Assembly (NCBI RefSeq): GCF_018143015.1
Contig: NC_054756.1
Location: 22,484,440-22,548,439, forward strand
Direction: 5' to 3'
DNA from: Lytechinus variegatus
Taxonomy: Eukaryota; Echinodermata; Echinoidea; Temnopleuroida; Toxopneustidae
Length of the DNA: 64,000 nucleotides
The translations under genes were made by a program, and so were the position numbers. This document shows, in pieces, positions 1-12,500 of the stretch; position 1 is the first letter of the stretch, and each line of letters opens with the position of its first letter. The notes under the pieces were generated by a model. That model was not told the origin of the DNA. It searched no databases and saw only the letters and a list, made by a program, of their open reading frames with translations.

Positions 1-505
1 TTGACAATTGTAAGCGCTGTGATACGATTTCTGCATAGCGCATATAAATAACAGTTATTATCATTATTATTATACCATGAAATCTAGCACTTGATACTCT
101 GTATATTTATTCCTGAAATTTCATAGGCCAATTTCTTGTGTAGGGCATATTAATATCATCAATTTGGATAATTGAAAAAAGGGCCCCCAAAATATCCCAC
201 ACCAAAGAGAGCAAATGAAGGCTAATCAAAAGAGCACCCCATCTATGGCATTGAATCGCTGCATGCCCTGATTACTTGGATGTATTTTATCTTATGGAAT
301 CAGTTCACAAAAATAATGCAAATCATAGCTTCATGTCATTATTTTCATTAAAGAAACCTGTCTCTCTAGTGTAATTCACACAACATGTCCAACCCCTATC
401 AATTCGTTGCTCAACTGTCCCTTTAATAATTAGTAAGTTGATAATGAACTAAAGATATATAAAAAATGTGTCTTAGTACTTTTTTGTTTCATTTTTCCTT
501 TACAG
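1..505. other. Intron upstream of SAM exon; no feature recognised
   Basis: AT-rich sequence with no coding match on either strand. It ends in a pyrimidine-rich acceptor (tcatttttcctttacag at about 489-505). I read it as the intron preceding the SAM exon at 506. Earlier exons of that gene lie outside the window. Confidence 0.5.
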
Positions 506-572
506 GTCGAGCTTTAGTGAGACTGAATGAATTGAAGCTGGAAAGGATGGGAATAGAAAATAAAGAACATCG
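506..572 (+). CDS. SAM-domain protein (SAMD10/12, Aveugle-like), penultimate exon
   Basis: The exon follows a good acceptor (tttcctttacag) and ends before gtaagc. Read with two leading bases, it gives RALVRLNELKLERMGIENKEH plus two bases of an Arg codon. The pattern 'GRAL-RL-x-LERMGI-x-HR' is the C-terminal half of the SAM domain in SAMD10, SAMD12 and Drosophila Aveugle, a small scaffold of Ras/Raf-type receptor tyrosine kinase signalling. The split codons join exactly to the next exon at 1771. The N-terminal exons are outside the window. Another SAM subfamily is possible, but the LERMGI core and short tail favour SAMD10/12. Confidence 0.78.
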
Positions 573-1770
573 GTAAGCAAGCAGTATAGACTTTGCATTA
601 TATACTTGAGGGGGTAGCTTGTTTCAAAGGGAAGGGGCAAGTTAAGAAAAAAGCATGGTCTCTGTTCATTGTTTAAATGGTTAAATGCATGTTTTCATAT
701 TCACCGTTTTCTGTTTTCTGGGGAGCGTTTCACAAAAGGACTTGTCGGACATTTTATCTGACAAGTCCCATTTTATCCTGACAGTTACCATAGCAACAGT
801 GCTTCTCAGCCAATGAACATCAAGGGAAGTGTTGTCAGATCTGACAAATTGTCGGACAGAAATGTTGATGAAATGCTCCCCTGGTGTACAGGGTCCTGTT
901 GCATAAAGACAAATTTTGAATCAACCAATCAAATTGCAGGATTTCAGTAGCTTTAAACTGTTATTGCAATTTTGTTATCATAACATGCTTTATGAAACGG
1001 GACCCTGGGGCCCGTTTCTCAACACAGTCATAAGTCTAACTTCTTGAAATAAATTGGAGATAGTGAGCTACTTGCCCGCAAACCGTTTCACGAAGCCCTC
1101 TTTACCAAGATCCGGTACAACAAGTCAACAACCTCACTAAATACCCGGTATTCATGACACCTCCGAAGCTGTCATAACTTCTTTCCTAATGACGTAGTGG
1201 CATCACGTGGGTAGACTATGCCATGCAAAAGTGCCTCGAATTTGAAAATAATATTTCATTATCAATCATAGAAGTTGAAATTACATCGCAAAACAAGTGA
1301 AATAGATCATTCAATGATAATTGAAATACAAAGAAACTATAAAAACTGTTGTCAAAATGCCACAATTCCATCCGTTTTGAAATAGTAAAATAATTGAATC
1401 AATAAAGATTCCAACACGTCAGGCCATCCATAACTGGACTCGTATCTGTTGTTTTCTGACCCTTATAAACATTTTGGTAAATTATATCTCTAATTTATGC
1501 ATATAATTTGTCAAATAGTATGTTTCGGTATCTAAAGATTTATAAAACGTAAGTTAAATTATATTTTGATGATGTTTGGAATCATTAAAAACCTGTATGA
1601 TCATCATCATTGTACAAAGAAAACTTTTATGGTTTTACTTCCGTAAACTATCAAAATTTGATATCCTGGGGGAACCCATCTAAACGTCTGCCTGTGATTT
1701 TTAGTCATGAAATTATTCTATTCATGTTATTTCTATTTTTTTTATTCTTTTGCATTTTCATTGCCTACAG
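573..1770 (+). other. SAM-gene intron containing short inverted-repeat elements
   Basis: This 1.2-kb intron lies between the two SAM exons. It holds a foldback MITE at 717-884. A second palindromic stretch at about 893-1012 starts 'cagggtcctgttgcataaag' and ends in its inverted counterpart 'tttatgaaacgggaccctg'. The remainder is AT-rich without recognisable content. Confidence 0.55.
717..884. repeat. Foldback MITE, GGGGAGCGTTTCAC ends
   Basis: The left end 'ctggggagcgtttcac' is mirrored by the right end 'gatgaaatgctcccctgg'. Internal arms around 'cttgtcggac' and 'ctgacaagtc' recur in inverted order, so the element folds on itself. It has no coding capacity. It belongs to the same style of short palindromic elements seen at 8150, 8541, 30744 and 31182. 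Confidence 0.65.
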
Positions 1771-1870
1771 AATCGACCTTCATGAGCAAATCCTCAAACT
1801 TCGGATCAAGCACGAACAGAATGAACTGCGACTGTTGCGGAAAACTGATGTCGTGGTCAACAAAGAATGA
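1771..1870 (+). CDS. SAM-domain protein (SAMD10/12, Aveugle-like), terminal exon with stop
   Basis: The acceptor is ttgcctacag. One base completes the Arg codon from 572, followed by IDLHEQILKLRIKHEQNEL, RLLRKTDVVVNKE and TGA. This continues the last SAM helix ('HR..I...ILKL') into a short charged tail, as in SAMD12/Aveugle. The joined 55 codons run without interruption. The exon phase decides the boundary; the open frame starting at 1610 upstream is intronic read-through. The role inferred from the family is a cytoplasmic adaptor. Confidence 0.78.
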
Positions 1871-2596
1871 GCAAGAAAAGATGGACATTTCCGGAGAGGG
1901 AATGTGTTACATTCTTTCCCCACTTTGTAACCTCGAAGATGGCTAAGTACAGTAAGATCAGAGCAAACGTGAGACTTCTGCACAAGACTGTTGCGGTGGT
2001 TTGCAAGGAATGAGCAAGAAGAAATGTCTGAGAGAAAATCTCTTTTCTTTATTGTTATTAAAGACCTTTTCTCAACTGTCAAATGACTTCTACCCCAAAG
2101 TGTTGTTGAGGAATCATGAGGAATGAGAAAGATGCAAATATTTGAATGGATATTAGTGCATGATCAGAGCATGAGGAAATCATTTTACCCTATACCTATC
2201 TTCCTTGGACTTTGGTGGTACTGTCGTCAAACACCACTCAAATGAACGTCTTTGTGGAATCGCTACGGTAATCAAGGAAAGGGCAAGACACAGTTTTTCT
2301 TCAGAGGTTATGCCACAAACTCAAGAGGTTGCGTTAATAAATGTACGTGGAAAAATGTATATTTTGGACCGAGCCTTGTACTGCTAAGGACTGTTAATAT
2401 AATCTTTTAAAACCATTTGACTTGCAAGTTGCTTAGGTGGTATACTGTGAGTGTCTTGTATCACTTTGCAAAAGAGCCAAGGCTCGAAAATCACTCTTTT
2501 CTTGCCATTTTTTCCCCTTGATAGTTGGTGACATTTGGTGCTTATTCCATCAATGAACAAGTCATTACATTAGTATCAATGGTGTTTATTTTAAAT

Positions 2597-2602
2597 AATA
2601 AA
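2597..2602 (+). other. Candidate polyadenylation signal AATAAA of the SAM gene
   Basis: AATAAA lies 727 bases after the SAM stop codon, with T/G-rich sequence downstream (cttgtctttattgtg). An alternative AATAAA lies at about 2336. There is no transcript evidence, and such hexamers are frequent in this AT-rich sequence. Confidence 0.3.
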
Positions 2603-5100
2603 TATTTACAGTGGGTGATAATGCATCCTCTTGTCTTTATTGTGCAAGCACTGATCCTAAAAATCTTGAGTAGGCCTCAAACTTACTTGTAACAGGGAAG
2701 TTAATTAGCATCCCTTATTTTTGACTTTGGAGAAACAACATTAGCAAGCAAAGTGCTGTACAGAATGATACACGTAAAGCTTTTTGAGAAAACTGCTATT
2801 AAGTATGGAGATTGAAAAGGACTGATAAGCTTTAGATGTTACGAGGAAAGACAGTAGTCTCCAAACTTTTAAGAGAGTCTGTCTGTGCGTAGAAGAAATA
2901 TATTCGTTGAGCAGGGGATAGCTCAATAGGAGATCATGTGCAATGTCGGATCCAGGGGGGGATGGGGGCATTTTCCTTTTGAGAGTTGCAACATTTTTTT
3001 TTTTAATGGGAATACGTCGTTGATCAGGGAATTATTTTGCTTTACAAATTTGGATAGCATTTGTGGTCAAGAGAAAAGCTTTCAACAATGTAAAGTACAG
3101 TCCTTTGTAAAAGTATGCTATCCAGAGCAAATTGCGATCCGATACCAGGAAAATTAATCCCTGTTGATTTACACAATTTAGCAATTTGGAAAATTTGGAA
3201 ATCCTGGATCTGTCCCTGGTTGTGTGAATTATTATAAGTTTGTACTCACATGAATAGTGTGTTGGACTATCTGAAAATTTAGCCAGTAGCCACACAGGGG
3301 CTGCATAGGAATCCACATTCAGGGTAAGTCGATTATTAGTCAATCAACATTTTATCATTAATAATGGTTTACAATTGGTTAATGTAGGTGCTTGTTGAAA
3401 ACAGGAAATTGCAATTTGCACTGTGTCAAACTCAATTCCGCTGTGAATGTTAACAAGCTTGTAAAATCAATAAATCACCCCAAATCAATCAATGTCTCGC
3501 AACTAATTATGATTTGCAATTTGTTACGGTACATGTAGATGAGATGTAGGTGCCTCTTGAAAAGGGAAATTGCATTTGCTCTGTGACAGACAAAGTTAAT
3601 CTGTCTCTAATGAATTGTTTACAAGGTTGTACTAAGAGGATCTGTGTATAAACGTGTAGTAAGGCCACCACTGCACACCTTACGACTGTTCGCGATCTGA
3701 TTTTGGAACAAATTGCATTTTGCTCATTTTCTGAAAATGTGAATGAAACATATTATATTTTTTGAGGTTGAAAGTAATTGAAAAAAAAGTAATATAACCA
3801 TTTTGAAAGATTGCAAGCCTTTATTTTGGAGTAAAGGCCAAATTAGTTTCAAATCATAGCCAATCATACGACTGTATGACGTCATTATGACTAGATATTA
3901 AATTCGCTTTTAGAAGGATGATAGCATAGTCACAAATTTGAACATAGGTATTTATACGATGATTTAGAACATTACACAGTGAGTAAGATATTCCAAGTCT
4001 CAATATTAGCATCAAATTCTGCTACATTTTATTCTGAAATCGGGTCGCAGACCAATCGTAAGGTGTGCGGTCGCCTGTACTGGTATTTTAAAAATGCTTG
4101 TAGAGCATTGAATGGCATATTTTACTATCCGAGAAGTTGAATAAGCAATGCAGAAAAATAGATGTAAGCAAAGCAAGAGTAAAAGGAGGGACAACAAGGG
4201 TAAGGGGATGGCAAGTTTTGAGATAAGGTATTATAGAGGAGTGGAGACTACTTTGAACGGACTGGTGTCTGATTGCCTTTGTGCATTATGTTTATGCTCA
4301 TTTCAGTGATTTTTCTAGTGATAGCATTAGCATTTGCATATTATGCTTAAATGCTGTTTGTATAAGCCAACTCCCTTTATAGAAGTACATGTAGAATTTG
4401 ATATGATTCGGGTTAAATTTTTGTAAATAGACAAAATGTGTAATTGTATACTATGAATAAAAAATGAATTTGAAAGTGATGTTTATTGCTAATTTTTAAT
4501 GTCTATGTACATGTAAATGGTGTAAAATGCATGGATTAAAAACTAGAGTGAGATATTACCAAGGAGATTCATGTAGAAAGCTAGTTTAATTCATTTATTC
4601 ATGTATTTTCATCAATTTATTTGTTTATGTATTATTTTATTATTATTATTATTGTTATTATTATTTATTATTATTACTATTTTTTTTGGGGGAGGACAAA
4701 TTAATCATGCATGATACGAAAGAGTGAGAGAGTGAGAGGTATCATACACATCATGTTTGTGTGGGGATGGGTGTTTGTGTGAGAAAGAGAGAGAGAGAGA
4801 AGGGGGGGGGGGGGAGGAAGAGATAAACGGGGAGGGTTAAATTCCCCACTTAACACCCATTGAAAAAAAAACTGGGAGCTTGCCTTCTTTCGTGTACGAA
4901 TTTTAAAACTCCTTTTTGACGTTCTCCTTGCTCACCAAATTTCCTTTGGTTCCGTCAATTGTTTTTTTCTAATAGAGGCCTTCCTCCATGTCTTTAGTCT
5001 TTGTCTGCCTCACTGATATAACATCTTACTTATACCTCCTGTTTACACACTTTCTTTTTTTTGCCACAGTCTTACAGGCGAAACCAACCCCTGACCGATT
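2603..5100. other. Intergenic stretch, AT-rich, no gene
   Basis: It holds a GGATCC-type inverted-repeat element (about 2945-3215, left 'tcggatccagggggggat', right 'atcctggatctgtccctgg') and a run of (tta)n near 4640-4680. A GA-rich patch with a 13-base G tract lies near 4788-4815. No exon on either strand is convincing. Confidence 0.45.
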
Positions 5101-5555
5101 AAAGGGGAAGTTCACCCTTACAAAAAGTTCATTTTAAAAAATAGCAGAAAAAATAATGAAATTTTAATCACTTGATTTGTGACGTCATATGCGAGCAACC
5201 CTGGACTACAAATCGTATGGTAAAAATCTATGAAATGTCATTTTCTCAGATAATTGAAAGGGGTTTTCCTTGACCTTCAGTATATTAATGAACAAATCAT
5301 TTCACTCCCGTTGCTAAAAAGAAAACAAAAATAAGTCATCGCGTACCATTAAAAATTTGAAATCAATTTATGCAGTTTATATTACATAACATATGGGGCA
5401 GCGGCTCGTTCATGACGTCACAAATCCAAAACTTAAAATTCTAAAAACTTTCTCTATCTTTAATGGATTTTCCTCAACCCGTCACCAATATTTATATGAT
5501 TTTTTCTTCTATTTTCACAACTAACCTTTCTTCAGGGCAAACTTCCTCTTTAAAG
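5101..5555. repeat. Terminal-inverted-repeat element, family B copy 1
   Basis: It begins 'aaaggggaagttcaccctta' and ends with the inverted 'gggcaaacttcctctttaaa'. The interior has paired 'gtgacgtcatatgcgagca' and 'gttcatgacgtcacaaatc' in inverted order. The same arrangement recurs at 10098 and 29164. It is non-coding and looks like a non-autonomous DNA transposon. Confidence 0.65.
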
Positions 5556-5689
5556 CTTTCACGTTATGCATACCTTCGATCTGTTGGAGTCGTTTTGTTG
5601 GTGCGTCTACTATTGCATCCCCCACCACGGGCGGAAATTCGAAGGGGGACGCGTCCCCCTACCCAACAGTAGGGGGCACAATGTCAAAT

Positions 5690-6130
5690 GTCCCCCTACT
5701 ATTTTAATTTTTTTTATATAGAAATACATCTTTCAAAATCGAAATAAAACGTGTATTTTGGACGAGATGACCTTACTTTTTGGGTGCTAACATTTTTTTT
5801 GCTTAACAAATTTCTTTTGGTCAATATGACCTTACATTTGGGGTGACAACCTTTTTTTTTACTTGTCAAATTTTCCAGCCCCTGGTCCCATACCTTTGGG
5901 TAGAGCTTTCAATTTTTTTTTGTCTTTTATGATAGAAAGAAATGCATCATTCAAAATCGAAATAAAACATTATTTTGGACGAGATGACCTATACTTTTGG
6001 GGTGCTAACATTTTTTTTTTGCTTATCAAATTTATTTTGGTCGACTGAATGACCTTATATTAGGGGTGATAACCTCTCTTTTTTTGGCTTGTCAAATTTC
6101 CCAGACCCTGGTCCCATTATACCTTTGGGG
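5690..6130. repeat. Diverged tandem repeat of a T-tract/'gcttgtcaaatt' unit
   Basis: Several copies of a unit containing a T8-T10 tract, then 'gcttatcaaattt', 'ttggtc..atgacctta' and 'ggggtg..aac' occur in a row. Related units occur at 45860-46130 and 54610-54850, each near GGATCC/poly-G sequence. It has no coding content. Confidence 0.5.
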
Positions 6131-7424
6131 AGAGCTTTCCATTCTTGCCCCCCCCCCTCCCTCTTTTCTCATTCCCTTTCCTTTCTTGATTACCGTACCC
6201 TCGAGTCGCTCTCTTTTCTCTCACAATCTCTTCCTCCTTACTGGCCATTCCCTCTCCCTTTCCCATTTTCAGCTCTTGCCTAAAGTTCACTTCTTTCCCA
6301 AGGCCTATCATCCAGATCTCTTGCTTACTACCACCACCAGGTCGTTTTCCTATATCGCTCACTTTTCATGATCTCTCTCCTTCTTTTACCTCACTCCGCA
6401 TTCCCCCTCCTCCACCCCCCCACCGTCTTCAACCCCTTCTCTCTCTATCTTTAACTCACTGCTCGAACTTCCCTTCTCTACACCCCCCTCTTTCTCAATC
6501 CTCGAGATCTCTTCCTTACCACCACCATGCACCACGTCGCTTCTTCTCTCTCGTCTCCCCACTGGCGGATCCAGGGGGGGGGGGGGGGGAAGCCGGCCCT
6601 TGCCCCCCCCTTTGATAAAAAGATCTAAAACTTGTAATGTAAAAATGCCATTAAAACAGAGTTGTACCCTCCCTTTTGAAAGTGAAAAAAAATTATTGCG
6701 CCAGACCACAAAGCTGAGTTTAATTTTACGAGTCTTTCAATTTAAAAATGTCCAAACCCCACAAAAAAGAGTTTTACTCAACTAGTAAATTACCACCGAA
6801 ACACACAGCTACTTCAGGCAGAAACGCAGTCTGATGTTAACAGTACATGTTGGCACAATACTAATTAAGAGCCCCCCCCCCCTTCCCCCCCCCCCCCCGA
6901 GAGGAAAAAAAAGAAAATACGTTTCTCCTGTAAGCACCAGCCTTTCCTTTACCGTTCACACTTTCTGTCAAATTCCTCTTACCGCCCTTAGTTTCACACG
7001 GTGATAAAAAACCCCGTAATGTGAAGTTTGAATGATGATTCCAGTGAAAACATAAGGCTAATGACGAATATCTAGCACGTGTGAAACCAAACTAAAACAT
7101 GATTAGAATCACGAGCGCTAATCACAGTCACGATTACAATTGCAATCATCATTTAGATCATTCGAGATTCACGTGTGAAAAGGCCCTTAGTCTGCCAAAT
7201 ATTACGTTTCGATATTGTAGGGCTAATGTGATAACCTATCATCCGTATCATACCTAAAATAAACACTAGCTTAATTTGCCAATAAACATTCAATAAATAG
7301 AGACGTACAAAATAACGATACAATGAGTTTGGTGTTTTTTTTCTTGAAATAAGTAATCGGATTGATTTGCATACAGGTAACAAACTTTATATAATACTGA
7401 TTCATTATATTATATCATTAAAAA
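6131..7424. other. Low-complexity C/T-rich and AT-rich intergenic sequence
   Basis: A pyrimidine-rich tract at about 6140-6560 produces long spurious frames. GGATCC followed by poly-G lies at about 6568-6590, and C tracts at about 6870-6898. A weak inverted pair 'gcccttagtttcacacgg' (about 6985) and 'cacgtgtgaaaaggccctta' (about 7170-7190) suggests another degenerate MITE. No gene was recognised. Confidence 0.4.
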
Positions 7425-7970
7425 ATACAAGTCTACCCAACCGAAAAGTTGATTTGAATAAAATAGAGAAATATCAAACAAGAATAACACTGTAAACATG
7501 GTAAATTTCATCAAAATCGGAGTGTAAATAAGAAAGTTATGACATTTCAAAGTTTCGCTGATTTCACATAATTGTTTACATTCTCTTCGGTATGTAAATG
7601 AGGGGACTGATGACATCATCCACTCACCTTTTCTTTTTCATGTTTTATATTCTACTATATGACATATGTCATATTTTAGTTTTCTCCTCATTGTTATAAG
7701 TTATGGTAAAAAGTTGTAATCCCCCTGAACATAATGGAACTGAAGCATAATTAAAACAATAAAAAGAAATGAAGAGAAAAATCTTCGCGACTTTTTCATA
7801 TGAATATCACGAAGTTGTGCATATAACTGGTTTGAGAAAAATAAGCGACTCATTAAACTGTCATAACTTTCTTATTTTACATCCGGTTTTGATGAACTTT
7901 TTAGTGTTATGTTTGTTTGATTTTTCGAATCAACATTGTTCTTGGATGGACTTGACATTTAAAAAACAAA
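7425..7970. repeat. Terminal-inverted-repeat element, family A copy 1
   Basis: The left side has 'aaaagttgatttgaataaa' and 'catcaaaatcggagtgtaaa'. The right side carries the inverted 'acatccggttttgatgaact' and 'gatggacttgacattta'. It matches the copies at 21438, 45266 and 62583 in order and orientation, with decayed termini. Confidence 0.6.
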
Positions 7971-8149
7971 AAGAATAATCAAAAGTTATACATTTCAGTC
8001 ACATTAACATAATTGAAAAAATAAATGTTTTACTTATAACATGTATAATGGGCTGTTCTCTTTACCTTGCTATACATATCTTGAACCAGTATATACAAAC
8101 TCTGTATATTTTCATTCAATCACTTTACTTATCACATAATTTGTAAACC

Positions 8150-8296
8150 TTGGGGCCGTTTCATAAAGCTGTTCGTAAGTTAAGAGCGACTTTAAGAACA
8201 ACGCGCTAAACCATCGCCTATGGTGTATATCATTTCCGAAAAGTCGTTTTAAAGTCACTCTTATCTTACGAACAGCCTTATGGAACACCCACCTGG
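8150..8296. repeat. Palindromic MITE, GTTTCATAAAGCTGTTCGTAA ends
   Basis: The left arm 'gtttcataaagctgttcgta' is repeated in inverted form at the right end ('tacgaacagccttatggaac'), with paired interior 'gagcgactttaagaac'. The same family with much higher arm identity lies at 31182. No coding capacity. Confidence 0.7.
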
Positions 8297-8380
8297 TATA
8301 ATAGTCTTGCATCGTAGTATCTAATTAACATAGGCCCTTTATTCGAATTTCATCATGTACACATCGAAACAGATTGATAT

Positions 8381-8753
8381 ACACTGCAAAAACTCTGGTG
8401 TTGATTTAACACGTGCCCGGAATCTATATATATGCCCACACAATTTCGTTTTGGTCTAACACCAGATAGGTGTTTGTACAGCACCAATTAGTATTAAAAC
8501 AGCATCGGTTTGATTTCAAACTGGTGTTGCTTCAATACTTCTCTGGGCCCTGTTTCATAAATGACTTGCAACTGTTGTAAATTTGCCAACCATGTCAACA
8601 GGGACTCAGCAGCCAATTAGAATCAAGTTTACCGTGGTAGTTGCCATAATGGCAAAGTTACAACAGTTGCAAGTCCTTTATGAAACGGGCCCCAGAGTGA
8701 GGACAGATAGATTCCGGGCTGGTGTTAAATTAACACCGGAGTTTTTGCAGTGT
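8381..8753. repeat. Inverted-repeat element with CACTGCAAAAACT ends, interrupted
   Basis: It starts 'cactgcaaaaactctggtgt' and ends 'acaccggagtttttgcagtg'. Inner pairs are 'tgatttaacac' with 'gtgttaaatta', and 'cccggaatct' with 'agattccggg'. A second palindromic element sits inside at 8541-8697. Another member of this family lies at 13947-14185. Confidence 0.7.
8541..8697. repeat. Palindromic MITE nested in the 8381-8753 element
   Basis: The left end 'ctctgggccctgtttcataa' pairs with the right end 'ttatgaaacgggccccagag'. The arms continue through 'acttgcaactgttgtaa'. Its position inside the CACTG-ended element shows it inserted later. Confidence 0.7.
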
Positions 8754-9009
8754 AGAGTTACAAGACTTGAACATTTTCTGTTTTTATTTGTCAAAAAGCA
8801 ATAAAAGCACAAAAAATTAAAGATTCAATTCTCAAAATTTATGTTTATTTGTACCCCCGCCCTCCACCAGATTTCTCATTTTCCAAGACCAAAAACTTTC
8901 CCTGTCATAATACATAAACATAAAACAAGCTGCAGTGTATTAATTGTTGGTTTTCAATAAAAAATATATAAGTATCAAAATGATTATAATAATTATAATG
9001 ATAAAATAT

Positions 9010-9285
9010 GTATATTTACCCAGGGAAGCCACTTCAGTTCTGAAAACTGTTCTCGCGGCGGGCCCGGCTATTATTATTACCCCGGCTTTAGCTGGGCTGC
9101 CTTGGCGCTCAAAGTATTCAAGGAATTTATTTCCTACCGGGTATACCCATTCACCTCACCTGGGTTGAGTGCAGCACAATGTAGATAAATTTCTTGCTGA
9201 AGGAAATTACGCCATGGTTGGGATTCGAACCCACGACCCTCTGTTTCAAAGTCAGAAGATTAATCCACTGGGCCACAACGCTCCA
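9010..9285 (-). repeat. tRNA-derived SINE, copy 1
   Basis: Read on the - strand, the head (9285 downward) has an A-box-like 'tggcccagtgg' and a B box 'ggttcgaatcc', then a body with 'ctgcactcaacccaggtgag' and 'gggtaggaaataaattcctt'-like sequence. The copy at 20588 shares head and body. Pol III promoter boxes and the tRNA-like head define it as a SINE. Family assignment needs a repeat library. Confidence 0.72.
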
Positions 9286-9338
9286 CAAGAAGATATAGTA
9301 AGAAGATATTTTGAATTTACAGAATTTAAGAGGGTAGT

Positions 9339-9524
9339 TTATACTTCAATATCTTTTCCCAGTCTTTCGACTTCATCCAGAATAAATGCGATGTTTTCGT
9401 CTTTGACGCGCGCACTGCCGATGCCGACCTTGAAGAAGTTGACATGCGACTTGGCCTCGTTGGGCTGGAATGTTAGGAGGAGAGAACCCGCCAGTGTCAT
9501 CTCTCGCTTGATGATAGGGGCAAC
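9339..9524 (-). CDS. CSAD/GADL1-like decarboxylase, exon 12 (C-terminus and stop)
   Basis: The acceptor is attttcag. It encodes residues 439-499: [20 protein letters not shown], then [13 protein letters not shown] and the end [13 protein letters not shown], stop TAA. The family equivalents are 'VAPxIKxRM..KGSxMxGYQP', 'NFFR' and the final 'LLxELxxLGxDL'. The [11 protein letters not shown] stretch differs from the usual GTxMxGYQP loop but aligns without gaps. Confidence 0.92.
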   Translation of the reverse strand, partial: VAPIIKREMTLAGSLLLTFQPNEAKSHVNFFKVGIGSARVKDENIAFILDEVERLGKDIEV

Positions 9525-12500
9525 CTGAAAATAATAAATTAACAAATGAATGAATAAATTAACAAATAAGGTACAATGGCCCCGCAGAGTTGTAGCTGAA
9601 TTAATTGCAGTGTGGTTAGGATTAAACTAGAAGGTCCTACACTGTAAACAAAAATTTGATAAAATTTCAACCAACGTGAGGGTAATTATATATCCAACCA
9701 GTGGGGGAATATTAAGGTAAAAAGTCAGCAGCAATTACTTTAGAATGGGCAAAATTTTTATCACACTGGATAAGTAAAAACACCCAAAAGAAATGCACAA
9801 TGCTGGTTAGACACATACAGTAATTACCCTTATTGAGCACTTTTACCCAATATATTTTAGAGTGTATATAGGCCTATTATTATTACTGTTGTCATTGTTA
9901 TTATAATTATTATTGATGCTATTATTATCATTATTATTACTATCATCATCATCATGATTCATGATCATGATCATCATTATTTTTTCACTATTTTGGTAAT
10001 GTCTCTACCAATTTGAACTTTGGCTTAAACCCTTATAGCTCTATAATGGTTAGATAAACTGTTTATGAAAAAAATATATATCTTTTGAATGATATTAAAG
10101 GGATAGTCACCCCGACAAAAGTTTGTTGTTAATATAGCAGAAAGAAACAATAAAAAACATTGGTGAAGAATCGAAAAAATCCATCGAGTATTTAAAAAGT
10201 TATTAGAATTGTATTTTTTTTATTTGTGACGTAATATGTGAGCAGCTTCCCCTGTATCGTGAATTAAAACTATCAATGAAATGTAATTTTCCCCCCAAAA
10301 TGAAAATGGGATTTATTGTACGTTTATTATATCAACAGACAAGTTATTTCACCCTGCTCCTGAACGAGGAAATTTTTAGATACCACGAACCTCTGAAAAA
10401 TTAGAAATTATGCATTTATATTACATAGCATGCATATGGGGCAGCTGCTCGTATATGACGTCACAATCAAAACCTTGAAATTCAAGTAACTTTCGTGATC
10501 TTTGATTAATATTTTTTCTCAAAATTTTACCAACATTTTTTCTGGTATTTCAACAACGACAAACTTTTCGTCAGGGTGAACTTCCAATAAGCAGACGAAG
10601 TGAAGATTAGAAAATGTGTGCATGACTGAATGAGAAATGGACCAAGTGATTGAGTACTTGGTCTTATATACCGGTAACATTTCTTTACCTTGCTCAGACG
10701 CCGGAAGTAATCTTCATTTTGTTCCTGACCTCTGAGACATGGAGGAATGTACCAGAAACCCACATTTGTACATTCAGGCTAAAACGAGAAGGGAAACATT
10801 TTTCTTCTTATTTGATAAAAACAAGATCAGTCATCGGCGATCCGATTAAAGCGATTTCTTGAGTTTATGGGCTCCCCTGGGGATGGGGAGGTGCAGGTGG
10901 TTGACGAAGTTCTCCTATGGGTGGGGATTGTTATTGAAATGCGAGAGGGATACGCCCACTCCTCGGTTTGCTACACTTTAATTCACTGATTTCAAATTCA
11001 AACATAGGATTACAATAAAACAAAATTAATAATTTTCACAAAAAACATTAATAAATTTACATTTTTAACAATAAACAGAGTCACAAATTAAACAAAACGA
11101 AAAAAAAGAAAATGGAAAAAATGCTACATGCTGTCAGAAACGTACGCGACAACCAGATGCTGGTGATTGTACGTCAACGGACCATCAGATACAGAAACTG
11201 ACTCTCGATTATAAATCAGTTTACAGGGCAAAATCATTCATAATGTAGTAATAATCATCAGGTACTTTAAATATGTCGTTCTAATTATCAACTGCATATC
11301 ATATAGTTTATGAAATGTTGTAATTGCGTGTCAGATTGATAGAAAGCCTAGAAGGGGGTCAGGGCAGGAGTTGACAGGAAATCCGTTGTACCAAAAAAAA
11401 GGGGAAAAAAGCGGGAGTGCTTGCACTATTCATGTTACCAAATCATCACACTTTTCATGTAAATTGTCCATTTACTGTTGTAGTGATCATGTACTCTTTT
11501 TTGAATATCTTACAATTTTCAATAAATACTTGCCTCTTGAACAAGTTGAAATCCCTCGGTATTTTTGATGAGTTCTGCTAGGTTTCTGTTCAGTGAAAGA
11601 AATTCGAGAACGTGAATTTATCTTCGATTAATTTGACCACTGCCAAGGGGGTAAATGATCGATGTTGACATCTCCGTCTCTTCTCATGTCACCAAATACA
11701 TGATTCTCAAAATAATAGCAATTTGTCTTATACGTTGATGCTTATTTATACTACAGACATAACATAATTGTATAAGATAGGCTCAATGAATATAACATTA
11801 TTGTACTCTATAGACATCACTGTGAGGAAAAAGGCGAGACAATAGAACGGTATAGAGGAAGAATGGGAAAACATAATTTATAAAAAAAAAATTCGCTCAC
11901 GCTTCGCGCTCGCATTGCCTGTGTAATGAATCTCATTCAAGAGGATTAAATGGCACTTAATATATCCAGATCTGAAATCAATTTGTACACAATATTTTTT
12001 TTTCTTTTTCAAAGAAAGTCTTTATTCAATATTTCTCCACAACGCATATAAACAAATGCAAAATGTATGTGATACATCAAATTCAATATCATATATATCC
12101 ATAATTTAGATAAGCTCGATGTGCCTCGATTCATCAAGATATACAATAAACTTATTTTGTTGCATGTGCATAGTTCGTTCTATCTCATGCTGATACTTTA
12201 ATTTCTTTTGAAATGATGAGAATGATAAGTTTCCTTTTAAACATTTAGTTGAAAAGATATAATATTTGGCATATAAGATATCAAAATTAAAAGAAGAATT
12301 TCCAACTGGTATGCCAAATACAAAGTCATTGAAAGATAATTTTATTTCACTTTTAAGAGTGTATTTTTCAAAATCATCTAAAAATCGACGAGTAAGGGGA
12401 CATTCCCAAAATAAATGAGCAATAGTTTCCGCGTGTGCTGAACAAAAGGAACATAAATCAGAATGTGATATACCAACAGTTTTCAAGTACTTGTTAACGC

